A stretch of DNA of 64,000 nucleotides from Meconema thalassinum. Lineage: Eukaryota; Arthropoda; Insecta; Orthoptera; Tettigoniidae. Below, one piece after another: positions 38,949-51,187 of the stretch. Every line of letters begins with the position of its first letter. Positions within the stretch are counted from its first letter, which is position 1. The stretch covers positions 290,527,065 to 290,591,064 of the forward strand of contig OX336395.1 of the NCBI GenBank assembly GCA_946902985.2, written 5' to 3'. Below the pieces are notes generated by a model. It worked only from the letters and a program-made list of their open reading frames with translations. It was not told where the DNA came from and did no database searches. The translations under genes and the position numbers were made by a program.

Positions 38949-39732
38949 ACAAGGGAACGGATTGCAGTGTAAAATTCGGATCTGGTTGAAATGTAGTGCA
39001 CAATATCCCTACAAAGTTGTACAATGACGTAGTGAAAACCGCACGGGCCACTTTCAATTTTGAACTCCAATATTAAACGCCGAAAACCTGCAGGGTGACG
39101 GCATGAGCGATGAGGTGGTAAGAGGTAAAGCTGACCTTGAATATTAGCAGCAGGCGACGGCTTGCGACCACCAGACAGTGTCTTGCCCTGCTGCGTTGCA
39201 TTCCCCACCTTCCACCTTCCCCTCATCCCGTCACTTTCTCATCAGTTCAATAGGGCTATGCAAAACAAAAGTGATGATTCGGATGAACAGGTCCCAAACA
39301 GTCATCAAGCCAATTAACTGTGACACTTCTATTTCGTCTGTTTTTAAATTGACTGGCCCAGACAACAATGAAAACTTTACTTTAAGGTCAGAATATTTAC
39401 AAATGTCAGAAAGTGACAAAGACGCGGAGCACCTTCCAAATGTTAATCCTTGGAATGTGGTAGTTTGTCTACAATGCTGCTTTGCTGAAAGTGATCGCTA
39501 TGAAAGCTGGTGGCCGCAAGCCGTCGCCTGCTGCTAGTATTCAAGGTCAGCTTAACCTCTTACCACCTCCTCGCTCATGCCGTCACCCTGCAGGTTTTCG
39601 GCGTTCAATATTGGAGTTTGAAATTGAAAGTGGCCCGTGCGGTTTTCACTACGTCATTGTAAAACTTTGTAGGGATATTGTATACTACATTTCAACCAGA
39701 TCCGAATTTTACACTGCAATCCGTTCCCTTGT
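38949..39732. repeat. Inverted repeat, 226-bp arms with 332-bp spacer
   Basis: Arms 38949-39174 and 39507-39732 are inverted copies at over 90% by eye. The spacer has a partly open frame (about 39320-39480) with FKLTGPDNNENFTLRSEY and acidic serine-rich residues, which may be a remnant exon. The arms themselves happen to be open on both sides (ESGPCGFHYVIV). Region 39733-40359 contains no supported gene. Confidence 0.8.
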
Positions 39733-40359
39733 TAGTGTAAGTAGGCTATTGTTAAATGGTCAGTTCAGTTTGTATTGTACAGGCTACTTATCTTGTTGAC
39801 TCGTACGCGGTTCGGATGGGAGCAGTTACCTTCGTCACTGTCTGCCGTAAGTTAATGTTCAGTAATAGTAAGTAAGATGTTCTTATAGCAACATATAGAT
39901 GTCTCTACTGAACTAGATGACCAACACTTGTTGCCATGATAACCGTGTCTGTTGTTTGACACGCTACAAAATGCTGATTATAACAATGCTACAAAACAAG
40001 AAATTCCGAACAGCAAATGCTGAGACCACAAACTACTCATGAGAAGTGATCTCGTAAGAAAGATAACTCTCCGGGTGGTGGTGTTTTCAGAAGTGGAACA
40101 TGTGGTAGGCCTATCTGCCGCATGCACTGGTGTTAATGATCTGTAACATGGTGGACATGTACCGTGGAGGAGACTGCAGTACGAGAGGACATGGGGGGTT
40201 ATCTCGATAAAAATAGCTTCTTGTGATTGCGAGCTCATGGCGGAAACAGACAAGGAGACCTTTGGGCCCAGGTCAGGACCTGGAACGATATTCTCTGTAC
40301 GCAAAATAATATAGAAACCCCGCGAAAATGGTTCTTTAAACTAAGGGGATGGAGCAATC

Positions 40360-41920
40360 CCGTACAGGCCTGGCATGGTCCCTTGAGGGATCTTGTTCAG
40401 GCCTGCCATGGCCCCCTGAGGGAATAGAGCAATCCCGTTCAGGCCTGGCATGGCCCCTTGAGGGATCTTGTTCAGGCCTGCCTTGGCCCCCTGAGGGGAT
40501 ATGCCATTCCCGTTCAGGCCTGGCATGGTCCCTTGAGGGATCTTGTTCAGGCCTGCCATGGCTCCCTGAGGGAATAGACCATTCCCGTTCAGGCCTGGTA
40601 TGGTCCCCTGAGGGATCTCGTTCAGGCCTGCGATGGCTCCCTGAAGGGAGTGTGTAATCCCGTGCAGGCCTGGCATGGTCCCTTGAGGGATCTAGTTCAG
40701 GCCTGCCATGGCCCCTTGAGGGTATAGAGCAATCCCTTGCAGGCCTGGCATGGTCCCTTGAGGGATCTAGTTCAGGCCTGCCATGGCCCCTTGAGGGTAT
40801 AGAGCAATCCCGTTCAGGTCTGGCATGGTCCCTTGAGGGATCTAGTTCAGGCCTGCCATGGCCCCTTGAGGGTATAGAGCAATCCCGTTCAGGTCTGGCA
40901 TGGTCCCTTGAGGGATCTAGTTCAGGCCTGCCATGGCCCCTTGAGGGTATAGAGTAATCCCGTTCAGGTCTGGCATGGTCCCTTGAGGGATCTAGTTCAG
41001 GCCTGCCATGGCCCCTTGAGGGTATAGAGCAATCCCGTTCAGGTCTGGCATGGTCCCTTGAGGGATCTAGTTCAGGCCTGCCATGGCCCCTTGAGGGTAT
41101 AGAGCAATCCCTTGCAGGCCTGGCATGGTCCCTTGAGGGATCTAGTTCAGGCCTGCCATGGCCCCTTGAGGGTATAGAGCAATCCCGTTCAGGCCTGGCA
41201 TGGTCCCTTAAGGGTATAGAGCAATCCCTTGCAGGCCTGGCATGGTCCCTTGAGGGATCTAGTTCAGGCCTGCCATGGCCCCTTGAGGGTATAGAGCAAT
41301 CCCGTTCAGGCCTGGCATGGTCCCTTGAGGGTATAGAGCAATCCCGTTCAGGTCTGGCATGGTCCCTTGAGGGTATAGAGCAATCCCGTTCAGGTCTGGC
41401 ATGGTCCCTTGAGGGTATAGAGCAATCCCTTGCAGGCCTGGCATGGTCCCTTGAGGGATCTAGTTCAGGCCTGCCATGGCCCCTTGAGGGTATAGAGCAA
41501 TCCTGTTCGGGCCTGGCATGGTCCCTTGAGGGTATAGAGCAATACCGTTCAGGTCTGGCATGGTCCCTTGAGGGATCTTGTTCAGGCCTGCCATGGCCCC
41601 TTGAGGGTATAGAGCAATCCCGTTCAGGTCTGGCATGGTCCCTTGAGGGATCTAGTTCAGGCCTGCCATGGCCCCTTGAGGGTATAGAGCAATCCCTTGC
41701 AGGTCTGGCATGGTCCCTTGAGGGATCTAGTTCAGGCCTGCCATGGCCCCTTGAGGGTATAGAGCAATCCCTTGCAGGCCTGGCATGGTCCCTTGAGGGA
41801 TCTAGTTCAGGCCTGCCATGGCCCCTTGAGGGTATAGAGCAATCCCTTGCAGGCCTGGCATGGTCCCTTGAGGGATCCCGTTCAGGCCTGTCATGGCCCC
41901 CCGAGGGGATGGAGCAAAGA
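40360..41920. repeat. 75-bp minisatellite
   Basis: About 20 units of 75 bp, each made of a 33-bp half (ending GAGGGATCTAGTTCA) and a 42-bp half (GGCCATGGCAGGCC-type, TATAGAGCAATCCC). Several units lack the 33-bp half. On the minus strand one frame stays open through all units (about 530 codons), giving a 25-residue repeat rich in Arg, Pro, Asp and Ser (DPSRDHARP, GHGRPE). The frame starts only with TTG at 41934 and has no ATG, leader or homologue I know, so I do not call a gene. Confidence 0.9.
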
Positions 41921-42177
41921 GTGTCGAGACTCAAGAGATAAGGTGCTCATTGGAGTGTAGTAGCCTCTAAGGGCAAGGCTGAAGCTGAACTATTCTTAGC
42001 GTGAAGCGTGGAACCGATAACGACTGCAGGACGACAAGGCCACGTGTTGGGCTTTAACATCAGTCTCTCCTAAATGTAGCATTAGCTTGGTGGACAGACC
42101 GGGTCTCGTCAGGCGGCACGGGACTGTCTCCCTCAAGAGATTCACACTCTATTCACGGGCCTCCATCTTTGCCCAGC

Positions 42178-42313
42178 CCACCTCGGTGGCTGTCTCCGCG
42201 GAGTCCCGGGTTCGATTCCCACCTCAGTCATCATAGGAGTGATCTCCAGGCGAATGTCGGGATGGTACCTAAATTAAGGCCAGGACCGTCCCCTACCCAA
42301 ATCCCAAGCTTAA
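42178..42313 (+). repeat. tRNA-derived SINE fragment, family C
   Basis: ACCTCGGTGGCTGTC (A-box-like) and CCCGGGTTCGATTCCC (B box), followed by GATGGTACCTAAATTAAGG. It abuts the Helitron 5' end. 41935-42177 is unassigned. Confidence 0.6.
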
Positions 42314-44187
42314 TCTATACTAATATATAACAAGAAGTTCCGTGACGAACTAAAGAGCCTACTTTTCTTAAAATTTAAGATTCATGCCAATGATTAATCT
42401 ATATGGATCTATCTAGAATAATGACGATATTAAGTTGGTAATAATAGAGAACTACAGTTGGCAGCCCTGGTGACTGAATATATTCTTAATTCCATCTCTT
42501 AAGGTACAGAATACAAAATTTAGTTGAAGTCCAATGGATAGCATGGACGTTACATGCAGTTAAACATTGGATCTAACAGCACACGTAAAATCATGTTGTC
42601 AACAATGACATACATGTATTGATCATAAATAATCTGAAATATTATGATCTATTGTTGTGTCAATTTTGAATGAAATCCATTAGTTAGTATAGAAGTTACA
42701 TGCATTTTAAAATTGGACCTATCAGCAGGCTTAGAATCATGTTGGTAGCACTGGCGTAAGCCTATATTAGTTACTCCAAATTAATCTAGAATGCCAGGTA
42801 CTATACCTCTGCAAAGTTTAGAGCTATTGGCTTGCATACTTTCTGATATATTGATATTAGGGTAACAAAAATAGAGACAGTATTTATTAACAGTTGGCAG
42901 CCCTGGTTACTCTTAAGAATCGGCATAGTCATATCTGTTATGGTACACATAGTACACACGAAATGTGGTTGAAATCCAAGTATAGAAGTTACATGTATTT
43001 AAAGTTGGACCTCTCAGCAGGCTTAGAATCATGTTGGTAGCACTGACGTATATAAGTTACTCCAAATTAATATAGAATGCGAGGTACTATACGTGTGCAT
43101 AGTTTAAAGCTGTCGGCTTGCATACTTACTGATATATGGGTATTTGGATTTTAAAAAATGAGAGCATTTATTAACAGTTGGCAGCCCTGGTGGATCTTAA
43201 GAATACGCTCATTCACATCTGTTTATGTACACATAGCACATACGAAATTTGGTTGAAATCCAATTGATAGTGTAGAAGTTATACGCATTTAAAATTTCGA
43301 CCTATCAGCAGGCTTATAATCATTTTGGCAACACTGCCATGTATGGCCTCCTGGAAATTAAACTGCAATATTATTATCTATACGTGTGCCAATTTTGAAA
43401 TAGGTCCCATTCATACCTTCCTAGATATCCAACATGGAGCTCAAATTTCAATTGCGATTTTTCAACAGTTGGTAATTCTGACATTTTCAAATATGGCCGT
43501 GAGATATTCAGGTATAGATCTTTACTCCTACCAAATTTTGTTTCGATCGCTGCAGCCGTTTAGGAGTTGATGGGGGGGACACACACACACACACACACAC
43601 AGCCACAGACAGACAGACAGACAGACAGACACACATTTGCCCGATCTCATAAGTCTACTTTTTCCTCATTTTTGCAAAATGTGAAAAGTAGGCTAAAAAT
43701 GAGGTAGTGTGTGTCTGTGTATTACTCAATCACGCAAGAACCACTGGTCCGATTTACATAACATTTTACATGGATGTAGCTGATTTACCTGGTTATCATA
43801 TAGGCTACTTTTGATTTCGATACTTTGCACTATTTAAAGATGGCGACCATTTTAATGACGTCACTACACCCTTTGGTTTCAAACTTTCATACTTCCATTT
43901 CAAATAAAAAGAAAATAGCAAACTTTTGATGGCATATACGAGATTTAAAATTTAATTTTCTACCGGAAAAGGTCCTTATCACTTTTCGTGTATCTCCAAC
44001 GGTTAGCGAGTAAAATCTAAATTTATGCTATAAAACACATTCAACGCCGAGTGGTGTAGTTGAACAAAATGTTCCATCCTTTCTCTCCCTCCGCGCAGCA
44101 CCTCGCCTAGCCCCTGTTTTAACTGTCACCTTCACATTTTAGTGTACTGTATTTATGACCCGTGGCAAAGCGCGGGACTTCAGCTAG
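42314..44187 (+). mobile_element. Non-autonomous Helitron-like element, copy 1
   Basis: It starts TCTATACTAATATATAA after an A. It ends with a CCCGTGGCAAAGCGCGGG hairpin, ACTTCAG and CTAG before a T, matching Helitron rules (A|TC...CTRR|T). The inside has degenerate units of about 284 bp starting CAGTTGGCAGCCCTGG (42453, 42893, 43177), a (CA)n/(CAGA)n tract at about 43578-43630 and no protein. An inverted partner lies at 50040-53182. Confidence 0.65.
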
Positions 44188-44385
44188 TTATAAATACAGT
44201 TGACACCAAAACAAGAGATGTGACCGATTCATCAGCCGATGAACTTACATTAGCGAGTGGCGCTGTTATAGCTTCAGTCCTGCGATGATACGGATATAGT
44301 TTGCATGTCTGTGTGGATAAGCTGCGGATAATGATTAGAGTAAATTTGCGGATAGTTTTTAGAATACAATGTTGAACTAGATTTT

Positions 44386-44420
44386 TAGCCTATTTTCATT
44401 TATGAAGAAGATAGGCTTAT
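44386..44420. repeat. AGCCTATTTTC hairpin
   Basis: TAGCCTATTTTCATT and GAAGATAGGCTTA form an inverted pair. Similar motifs lie at about 43665-43700, 53530-53555 and 59586-59626. The rest of 44188-45194 has a GT-rich stretch (44430-44480) and no gene. Confidence 0.45.
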
Positions 44421-45194
44421 GAGATCACCTTTTGTCCGTGTGTCTGTCTGTGTGTGTGAGTCGTGTGTGTGTGTGTCCCCTTAATAAAATCTAAACGGCT
44501 GGAGCGATTTCAATGAAATAATGAGGCAGTGACTTAGTGAGTCTAGTCGAACTGGGGCTCCTGATATTTGTATAGTTTATTTAGTTTCTTCACGTTTAAT
44601 TGGTTGTTTGATGATGTATACGTTGCTTTTGGGTGATTTGCTGTTGGTATTTGGTGTTTTATGGTGTTGTGAGAGCTTTTTTTAGAGATATTTGATAAAT
44701 TTGTTGCGCGTGATCTTTGTTTACTCTGTTGCTTGGGAATAACTTGAACCAGGTTAGGTTATACATCTTCATATATGGTAATATTTCTTCGCATAGTTAA
44801 ATTGAGACTTTGAGTTGTGTATTTATACCCCGTTAATTGATAACTGTCCAATTGTATCATCTGTCCGACAAATTATTGTGAAACGCTGTTCTGATTCATA
44901 CGACACGCAGGGTAGGGTTATGTGAGAAGATATTAACTAAACGGAGCTACTGATTCTTGAATTGTGTCCTTCCTTCTGTTACAATAGTGTATCCATCTGT
45001 TTCCACATCTCCTAACACTGTGAGTATTTATGATTTCATGTAATGCATGCTTATGCAATGTCCAACTTTGGTGAACTATTCGAGTGACGTCGATCATAGC
45101 ACGAAGTTCTTCATGATTTTTCTCTGACAATTCATATGATCTAATATGTTGGCTAGGGGCCAGTAGACTGAAGAGCACTGTAATTTAACGTAAT

Positions 45195-47126
45195 TTGAGT
45201 AGGAGGAGGAATGTGCAACAGGAGGACTCTGGACCTGGTCCTGGGATGAGGTTCCCATCGAACCGTGAGAGGCCGAGAACGGATATATCGCCGATCGGTC
45301 GAGCTCATACTGAAAACAGTTCACCGTTAATAACTATAAGCAGCACCCAAGATCTCCCAGCTGCGTCCTCAGTAGATGTTTTGCCGTCATCTGAGACGTC
45401 AACCACTGCTGCAGGACTACCGAGAAGACGCATTCAATGGTCAAATGAAATGAACAGGGAAGTTATGCGTCTCTATTATTCCGTTACGAAACTAGAAACT
45501 GATATGACTATGTACAGGCACCTTCTGTGGCAAAAATTTATCGAGAAATACCCTGGCTTGTCTCAGCGCCTCACAGAACAAAATTTAGCGGATAGAAGAA
45601 GAGCTATTGTTGGAAAAAAGTTGTTGTCAACTTTGGAAATCAATGAAATAAAATGCGAAGTCGTAGAACAACTCCAAATCAGAGACTCCGAAGATCTCAT
45701 ACTGCAATTACGGGAAGAACAGGTTGCTTTGGAAGAAAAAGATGAATTTCAGTTTGAAAGAGAACCTCAGTCACAAGCTCGTCTGCATCAAGATATACAA
45801 TACGCGGCGTTGTGTCAACTTGCAGTCCTCTATTTCCAACAAGCAATGGAGAAGTACTATGGGACTAACCCATGTTGTCGTCTCAAGATCCCGAAGGTAA
45901 ACACCTCTGTAAAGTTTGGCGTAATCGTGAGCCATCTTAACAACACAGTGGTCACTAAAGCTCTAGATGGTGTTGATGATATAGAGTACGTACAACTGGT
46001 GATTTATTGTGGTGCGTTAGCTGCCGTACAAGCGATTGGTATTAAAATTGTGCCACAATATGCAAGGGTCCGTGCGAGCTCAGTGATACCTCCCCCATGG
46101 CAAAAGTGCCTGGAGAAGAAGATTGAGGAGCTTCGTAGAGAACTTGGTCAACTGACACTATTCAAAAGAGGAAATCGGTCCCTTAGACAAATCAGGAATG
46201 TAGTGCGCATAATACAGCCAAGTCGTTTAGATGAGCTGGATCAAGACAAGCTGTCGGAAATAATAGACACGCGCACTCAGAGATTGGCTGTCTATAGTAA
46301 ACGGCTACGCAGGTACAAAGAAAGTCAAAAGCGGAAGGATCAGAATAGAGCATTTGCATTGAACCAGAAACAATTCTACAGCAGCTTGCAAAACTCTAAT
46401 CCAGAACGTCAGAATAATACTCCTTCAATCGAAGAGGCCACCAATTTCTGGTCTAATATTTGGGAACAGCCCAAAGACCACAATTTTCATGCCAACTGGA
46501 TGATAGAAGAAGAGGCGAGGTTTTCTGGTGTGATTAATGAAATGAATTGTCCTGACATCATGGAGCATGAGGTGAAGGCAGCGACTCTACGTACACAGAA
46601 CTGGAAAGCGCCTGGGCCAGATTTTATACACAACTACTGGTATAAGAAGTTCACAGGTGCCCATGAAGCAATAGCCAAAGCCTTCACGCGAATTTTACGA
46701 TTTCCTGAGGGAGCTCCGGAATTTCTGTTCATGGGAGATACCTTCTTGATCCCAAAAGGTGAAGAATCAAGAGATCCGTCGAACTACAGGCCCATCACTT
46801 GCCTGTCGGTGCTTTACAAGCTATTTATGGCTATAATAATTGCGGAACGAGTGTATGGGCATTGCGCGGCGAATGGGATACTCGCTGAAGAGCAGAAATG
46901 GTGCCGACCGAAAACGCAAGGCTGTAAGGATCAAGTGATAATAGATTCAGTTATTGTAAATTTGGCTATGAAAGGACAAATAAACTTGTGTATGGCCTAC
47001 ATTGATTACAAGAAAGCCTATGACTCCGTACCTCATTCATATTTGATCGAAATATTAAAAAAATCTACAAGTGTGATCCCATCATTGTCCAATGCCTACA
47101 ATCTGTCATGTCTAGATGGAATGTGA
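45195..47126 (+). pseudogene. R2-type ORF, N-terminal and RT part
   Basis: The frame opens with TTG at 45195; the first ATG is 45246. The N-terminal region has a RRRIQWSNEMNREVMRLYY block seen in R4/NeSL-type elements, then a long charged region. RT motifs follow: NWKAPGPDFIHNYWYKK, NYRPITCLSVLYKLF, and MAYIDYKKAYDSVPHSYL with the first catalytic Asp. A frameshift near 47110 ends the frame. Confidence 0.78.
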
Positions 47127-48430
47127 AACTTCATCTAAAAGACCGATACCAAGTCACTCCGTCCCGTGCAATTCGAATTAACCGTGGAATATTTCAGGGA
47201 GATTCGTTCAGTCCTCTATGGTTCTGTCTGTGCTTAAACCCGCTCAGTGGGCAGTTAAATAGGAGTGGATTGGGATTTGAAATGCGAGCTGGTGAGGTGA
47301 AGCACAAGGTTTCACATAGACTGTACATGGATGACTTAAAAATATATGCAAGCACACGGCGTCAACTGCAAGGGCTCTTAGATATTACGTAGACGTTTAG
47401 CGACGATATAGCGATGGAATTCGGACTTCAAAAATGCAAGGCGATCATACTGGCAAGAGGGAAACTAGATAGGGCAGATGGCTTCAATGTTGGTCTAGAT
47501 GAGCTAATCGAGTGTTTAGATGAGGGCGAGACCTACAAATACTTGGGCTTTCTTCAGCTTCGTGGGATCCGACACACACAAATTAAAGCCAATTTACAGA
47601 AAAAGTTCTTTAATCGAGTGGATATGGTTTTGAAATCATACTTGGATGCAGGCAAGAAGGTCAAAGCCCTTAACACCTGGGCAGTACCTGTACTTACGTA
47701 TTCGTTCGGGATCGTTAAGTGGTCTATGCCAGATTTAGAGCAGATAGAACGGAGAGTACGAGTCTCAATGACAAAATATCGGCTTCATCATCCAAAGGCA
47801 GCGATAGAGCGTATCACACTACCACGGAGCGAAGGCGGTCGAGGGGTCATTGATCTCACAATCGCCCAAAGTAAGCAAGTGGAACGTCTGCGACAGTACT
47901 TCTTTGGCGCAAGAAATACTCCTCAGTATGAAGTCATTGTTGAAAGTGATAAGAGATTCACACCACTACGACTTGCAGACATGCAATATGACACAAAAGA
48001 GCACGTTACTTCGTTCGAACAGCGCCAGATGGCATGGTTACGAAAAGAACTGCATGGTGTACACCCTCACTTGCTCTGCCAACATCATGTCGACCGATCA
48101 TTGTCGAATTTATGGTTGAAGCATGGTTCGCTCTTCAGTGAAGCTGAGGGATTTGTAATTGCGATACAGGATCGTGTCATTGCAACCAAAAATTATAGAA
48201 AGCACATCCTTAAAGAGAATGTAGTAGATGATCGATGTCGTAGATGCACCTCAGCGCTGGAAACCATCGATCATATCATCGGTGGCTGCTCTACGCTGGC
48301 TGGTATAGAGTATACCAAGAGGCACAATGATGTTGAACAGCGGCAGATGGCATGGTTACGGAAAGAACTGCATGGTGTACACCCTCACTTGCTCTGCCAA
48401 CATCATGTCGACCGATCATTGTCGAATTGA
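47108..48430 (+). pseudogene. R2-type ORF, RT core and zinc region
   Basis: It continues RT with INRGIFQGDSFSPLWFCL and HRLYMDDLKIYA (catalytic DD). A TAG at 47390-47392 interrupts it, and the same frame goes on to a CCHC-type site (DRCRRCTSALETIDHIIGGC). A second stop lies at 48428-48430, inside a duplicated 103-bp segment. Confidence 0.78.
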
Positions 48431-48441
48431 TGGTTGAAGCT
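48016..48441. repeat. 103-bp direct duplication inside the R2-type ORF
   Basis: The segment 48016-48118 recurs at about 48339-48441 with only a few changes, one of which creates the stop at 48428. It replaces coding sequence between the zinc site and the endonuclease. Confidence 0.85.
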
Positions 48442-48892
48442 CGCTATAAAATCTGGACTTCTGGATACGTGCATTGTGTACTACAATTACCAGCCTGCCA
48501 ACGTGCTTGAAAATGAGCATTATAAGATGTATTGGGATAGACCTATTTTAACCGACCAGAAAATCTTGGCCAATCGACCTGATATTGTCTATCTCAATAA
48601 AAGAGAGCAAAAGGCCTACTTGATAGACGTTGCTGTCCCACTTAGCCAAAATATGCAAACTACCCAAGCTAAAAAGACAAACAAGTACGCACCGTTGGCG
48701 GAAGAAATACGAAAACTGTTGGGATTAAAATGCGTGAGGATTTTGCTGGTGGTGATCTCTTCCACGGGAGTTGTTCCAAAGACGTTGGTAATGGCTTTGG
48801 AGGAACTGAAAATGAAACATCTGATTGCCAGAATACAGAAGGCAGTGCTGCTGGATACGTGCCATATTGTTAGGTTATTTTTATCCCAGTAA
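48434..48892 (+). pseudogene. R2-type ORF, restriction-like endonuclease
   Basis: In the same phase as the previous frame, it carries VYYNYQPANVLEN, then RPDIVYLN and AYLIDVAVP. This is the PD-(D/E)xK-type RPD...ID core of R2-superfamily endonucleases, which cut the target site for target-primed reverse transcription. Confidence 0.75.
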
Positions 48893-48976
48893 TAGGTTTA
48901 CAGGGTTCTTGATTAACAAATCCGTACCTTGTAAACTGAATTGTACCATAATTATGAGAAATTAAAGATGATAATA

Positions 48977-49318
48977 ATAATAATATCGTATGGCCTCAGG
49001 TGCCGGGTGCAAGCTTTATTTGACACCCAGAGGGCAGCTTGCATGGCGATTTTTTTTGTTGATCCTGGAAACACTATAGCGCTTTCTGGTAAAGAATTGA
49101 GGAACTTTGTGTTTGGCGGAAAAGCTCGAGATTAATTTTGCCATTATGAACACGGCCTACTGAATTCAAATGAGTTCTTTAACATGCCAAAATCGTATGA
49201 CATGCGTGCCGTGATTTTTGCTGCCCTTAAAAAAAATCACTTACCACGGCCAGGAGCGAACCTGCAAGCTTGGAGTTGGCAGTCCGACACGATAACCACT
49301 CACCCACCGTGGCAAGCT
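48977..49318 (-). repeat. tRNA-derived SINE, family A, second copy
   Basis: Matches 24945-25316 in the same orientation, with shared B-box-like GGTTCGCTCC and A-box-like GGTGGGTGAGTGG. It follows the LINE tail directly. Confidence 0.75.
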
Positions 49319-49384
49319 ACGTATATTAGTTATTACCTGTATGTATTTCTTTGCTAAACAAAAATTGGGGCAGATACTTTTCGA

Positions 49385-49960
49385 TCCACCCTCGTAATTC
49401 AATTTAGGGGCTTGGGACACCTTGGTCATCAGCCCTGTGTTGAACCTGTCTTATAACTCGTATTTATGTGATGACTGTAGTAGTGTGTGAAACTGTACTA
49501 GGAACAGGGATGAGGTAGGAGCCCCGGGTATTGAAGTAAGGTACTATCCCAGCATTTTTGCCTGGAGGGAGTGTGGGGAAACCTGTAAAACCTGTAAGGA
49601 TAGCCGTTGTCAGTGCCGGGATTCGATCCCCAAATCTCTGGACTTGCTGCAGTTCCCCATCAACTAATACGCTACAAAGTACTTATAATAATCTTATTAA
49701 TGCAGCCAATGGCCATGTACTTTTCTTTTCAGGACGGGTCAGGGAAGGGATATTGGAAGGATATCGGCCGTGGACCTATTGAAAGGAACCGTCCCAGCAT
49801 TTGCCTGGTGGTGGAAATGGGAAACCATGAAAACCATTTTCAGGACGGCCGAGGTGGGATTCGAACCCACACTCTCCCGATGCCAGCGAGGCACGAGGTA
49901 GCGCGTTACAAAGTACTTATAAACGAGGGACTTCCTCAACATTTCCTACTTTCACCGCTG
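49385..49960 (+). repeat. Dispersed repeats and SINE pieces
   Basis: GGTCATCAGCCCTGTG and TTATGTGATGACTGTAGTAG match the family at 870-960 and 33372. Downstream are two related pieces around CCGTCCCAGCATTTGCCTGG with GGGATTCGATCCCC and GGGATTCGAACCCAC B-box-like sites. No coding sequence. Confidence 0.5.
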
Positions 49961-50302
49961 AATTAGGCTGTAACTAGAGCCCTGTGCGGATAAACAAAAC
50001 TATATCCGCATCCGCACGACTGTTATCCAAACCAGCTGACATTGTCCTTCTGTCTGTCTATCTGTGTGCACCCCCCCCCCCCCCCTCCCCCCTATCAACT
50101 CCTAAACGGCTGCAGCAATGGAAACAAAATTTGGTAGGAGTAAAGATCTATACCTGAATATATCATTAATGCCGTATTTCAAAATGATGTTAGTGCTACC
50201 AACTGCTGAAAAATCGCAATTGAAATTTGAGCTCCATGTTGGATATCTTGGAAGGCACGAATGGGACCTATTTTAAAATTGGCACTCGTATAGATAATAA
50301 TA

Positions 50303-50626
50303 GCCTCCGTGGCTTAGGCGGCAGGACGCCGGCCTCTCACCGCTGGGTCCGTGGTTCAAATCCCGGTCACTCCATGTGAGATCTGTGCTGGACAAAACGG
50401 AGGCAGACAGGTTTTTCTCCGGGTACTCCGGTTTTCCCTGTCAAAATTTCATTCCAGCAACACTCTCCACTATCATTTCATTTGTCATTCATTTAATCAT
50501 TGCCCCAGAGGAGTGCGTCAGGCCTCGGCAGCCGGCACAGTTCATATCCTCGCCGCTAGATGGGGGCTTCATTTATTCCATTCCTGACCCTGTCGGAGAC
50601 TGGAAGCAGGCTGTGGATTTTCATTC
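50303..50626 (+). repeat. Complete tRNA-derived SINE, family D
   Basis: The head carries TGGCTTAGGCGGCAGGAC (A box) and GTGGTTCAAATCCCGG (B box). It is flanked by perfect 13-bp duplications ATAGATAATAATA at 50290-50302 and 50627-50639, so the insertion is intact. Confidence 0.9.
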
Positions 50627-51187
50627 ATAGATAATAATATTTCAGTTTAATGTTCAGGAGGCCATATATGACAGTGTTGCCAAAATGATTCTAAGTCTGC
50701 TGATAGGTCCAATTTTTAAACGCATACAACTTCTACACTATCAATTGGAATTCAACCAAACGTCGTATGTACTATGTGTACATAAACAGATATGACTGAG
50801 CGTATTCTTAAGAGCCACCAGGGCTGCCAACTGGTAATAAATGCTCTCAATTTCCTTTATCAAAATACCAATACATCAGAAAGTATGCAAGCCAACAGCT
50901 TTAAACTATGCACACGTATAGTACCTGACATTCTATATTAATATGGAGTAACTAATATACGTCCGAGCTACCAACATGAGTCTAAGCCTGCTGATATGTC
51001 AAATTTAAATACATGTAACTTCTATACTATCATTTGGATTTCAACCAAATTTCGTATGTGCTATGTGTACCATAACAGATATAACTATTCGTCTTCTTAA
51101 GAGCAACCAGGGCTGCCAACTGTTAATAAATGCTGTCTCTATTTTTGTTACCCTAATATCAATATATCAGAAAGTATGCAAGCCAAT

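Larger units (their letters stand above)
45195..48976 (+). mobile_element. R2-superfamily non-LTR retrotransposon
   Basis: A single large ORF is represented by frames 45195-47126, 47108-47392, 47414-48430 and 48434-48892, followed by a short 3' region with an (ATAATA)n tail near 48960-48976. It combines a central RT with a C-terminal restriction-like endonuclease, the R2/R4-type layout. It is broken by one frameshift and two stops. Confidence 0.8.

Noticed and set aside
40360..41920. CRISPR array
   Set aside because: Units are contiguous with no unique spacers, and the context is eukaryotic.
40336..41934. Gene call for a 532-residue Arg/Pro-rich protein
   Set aside because: No ATG, and openness follows from a frame-preserving 75-bp period; kept as a repeat and a finding.
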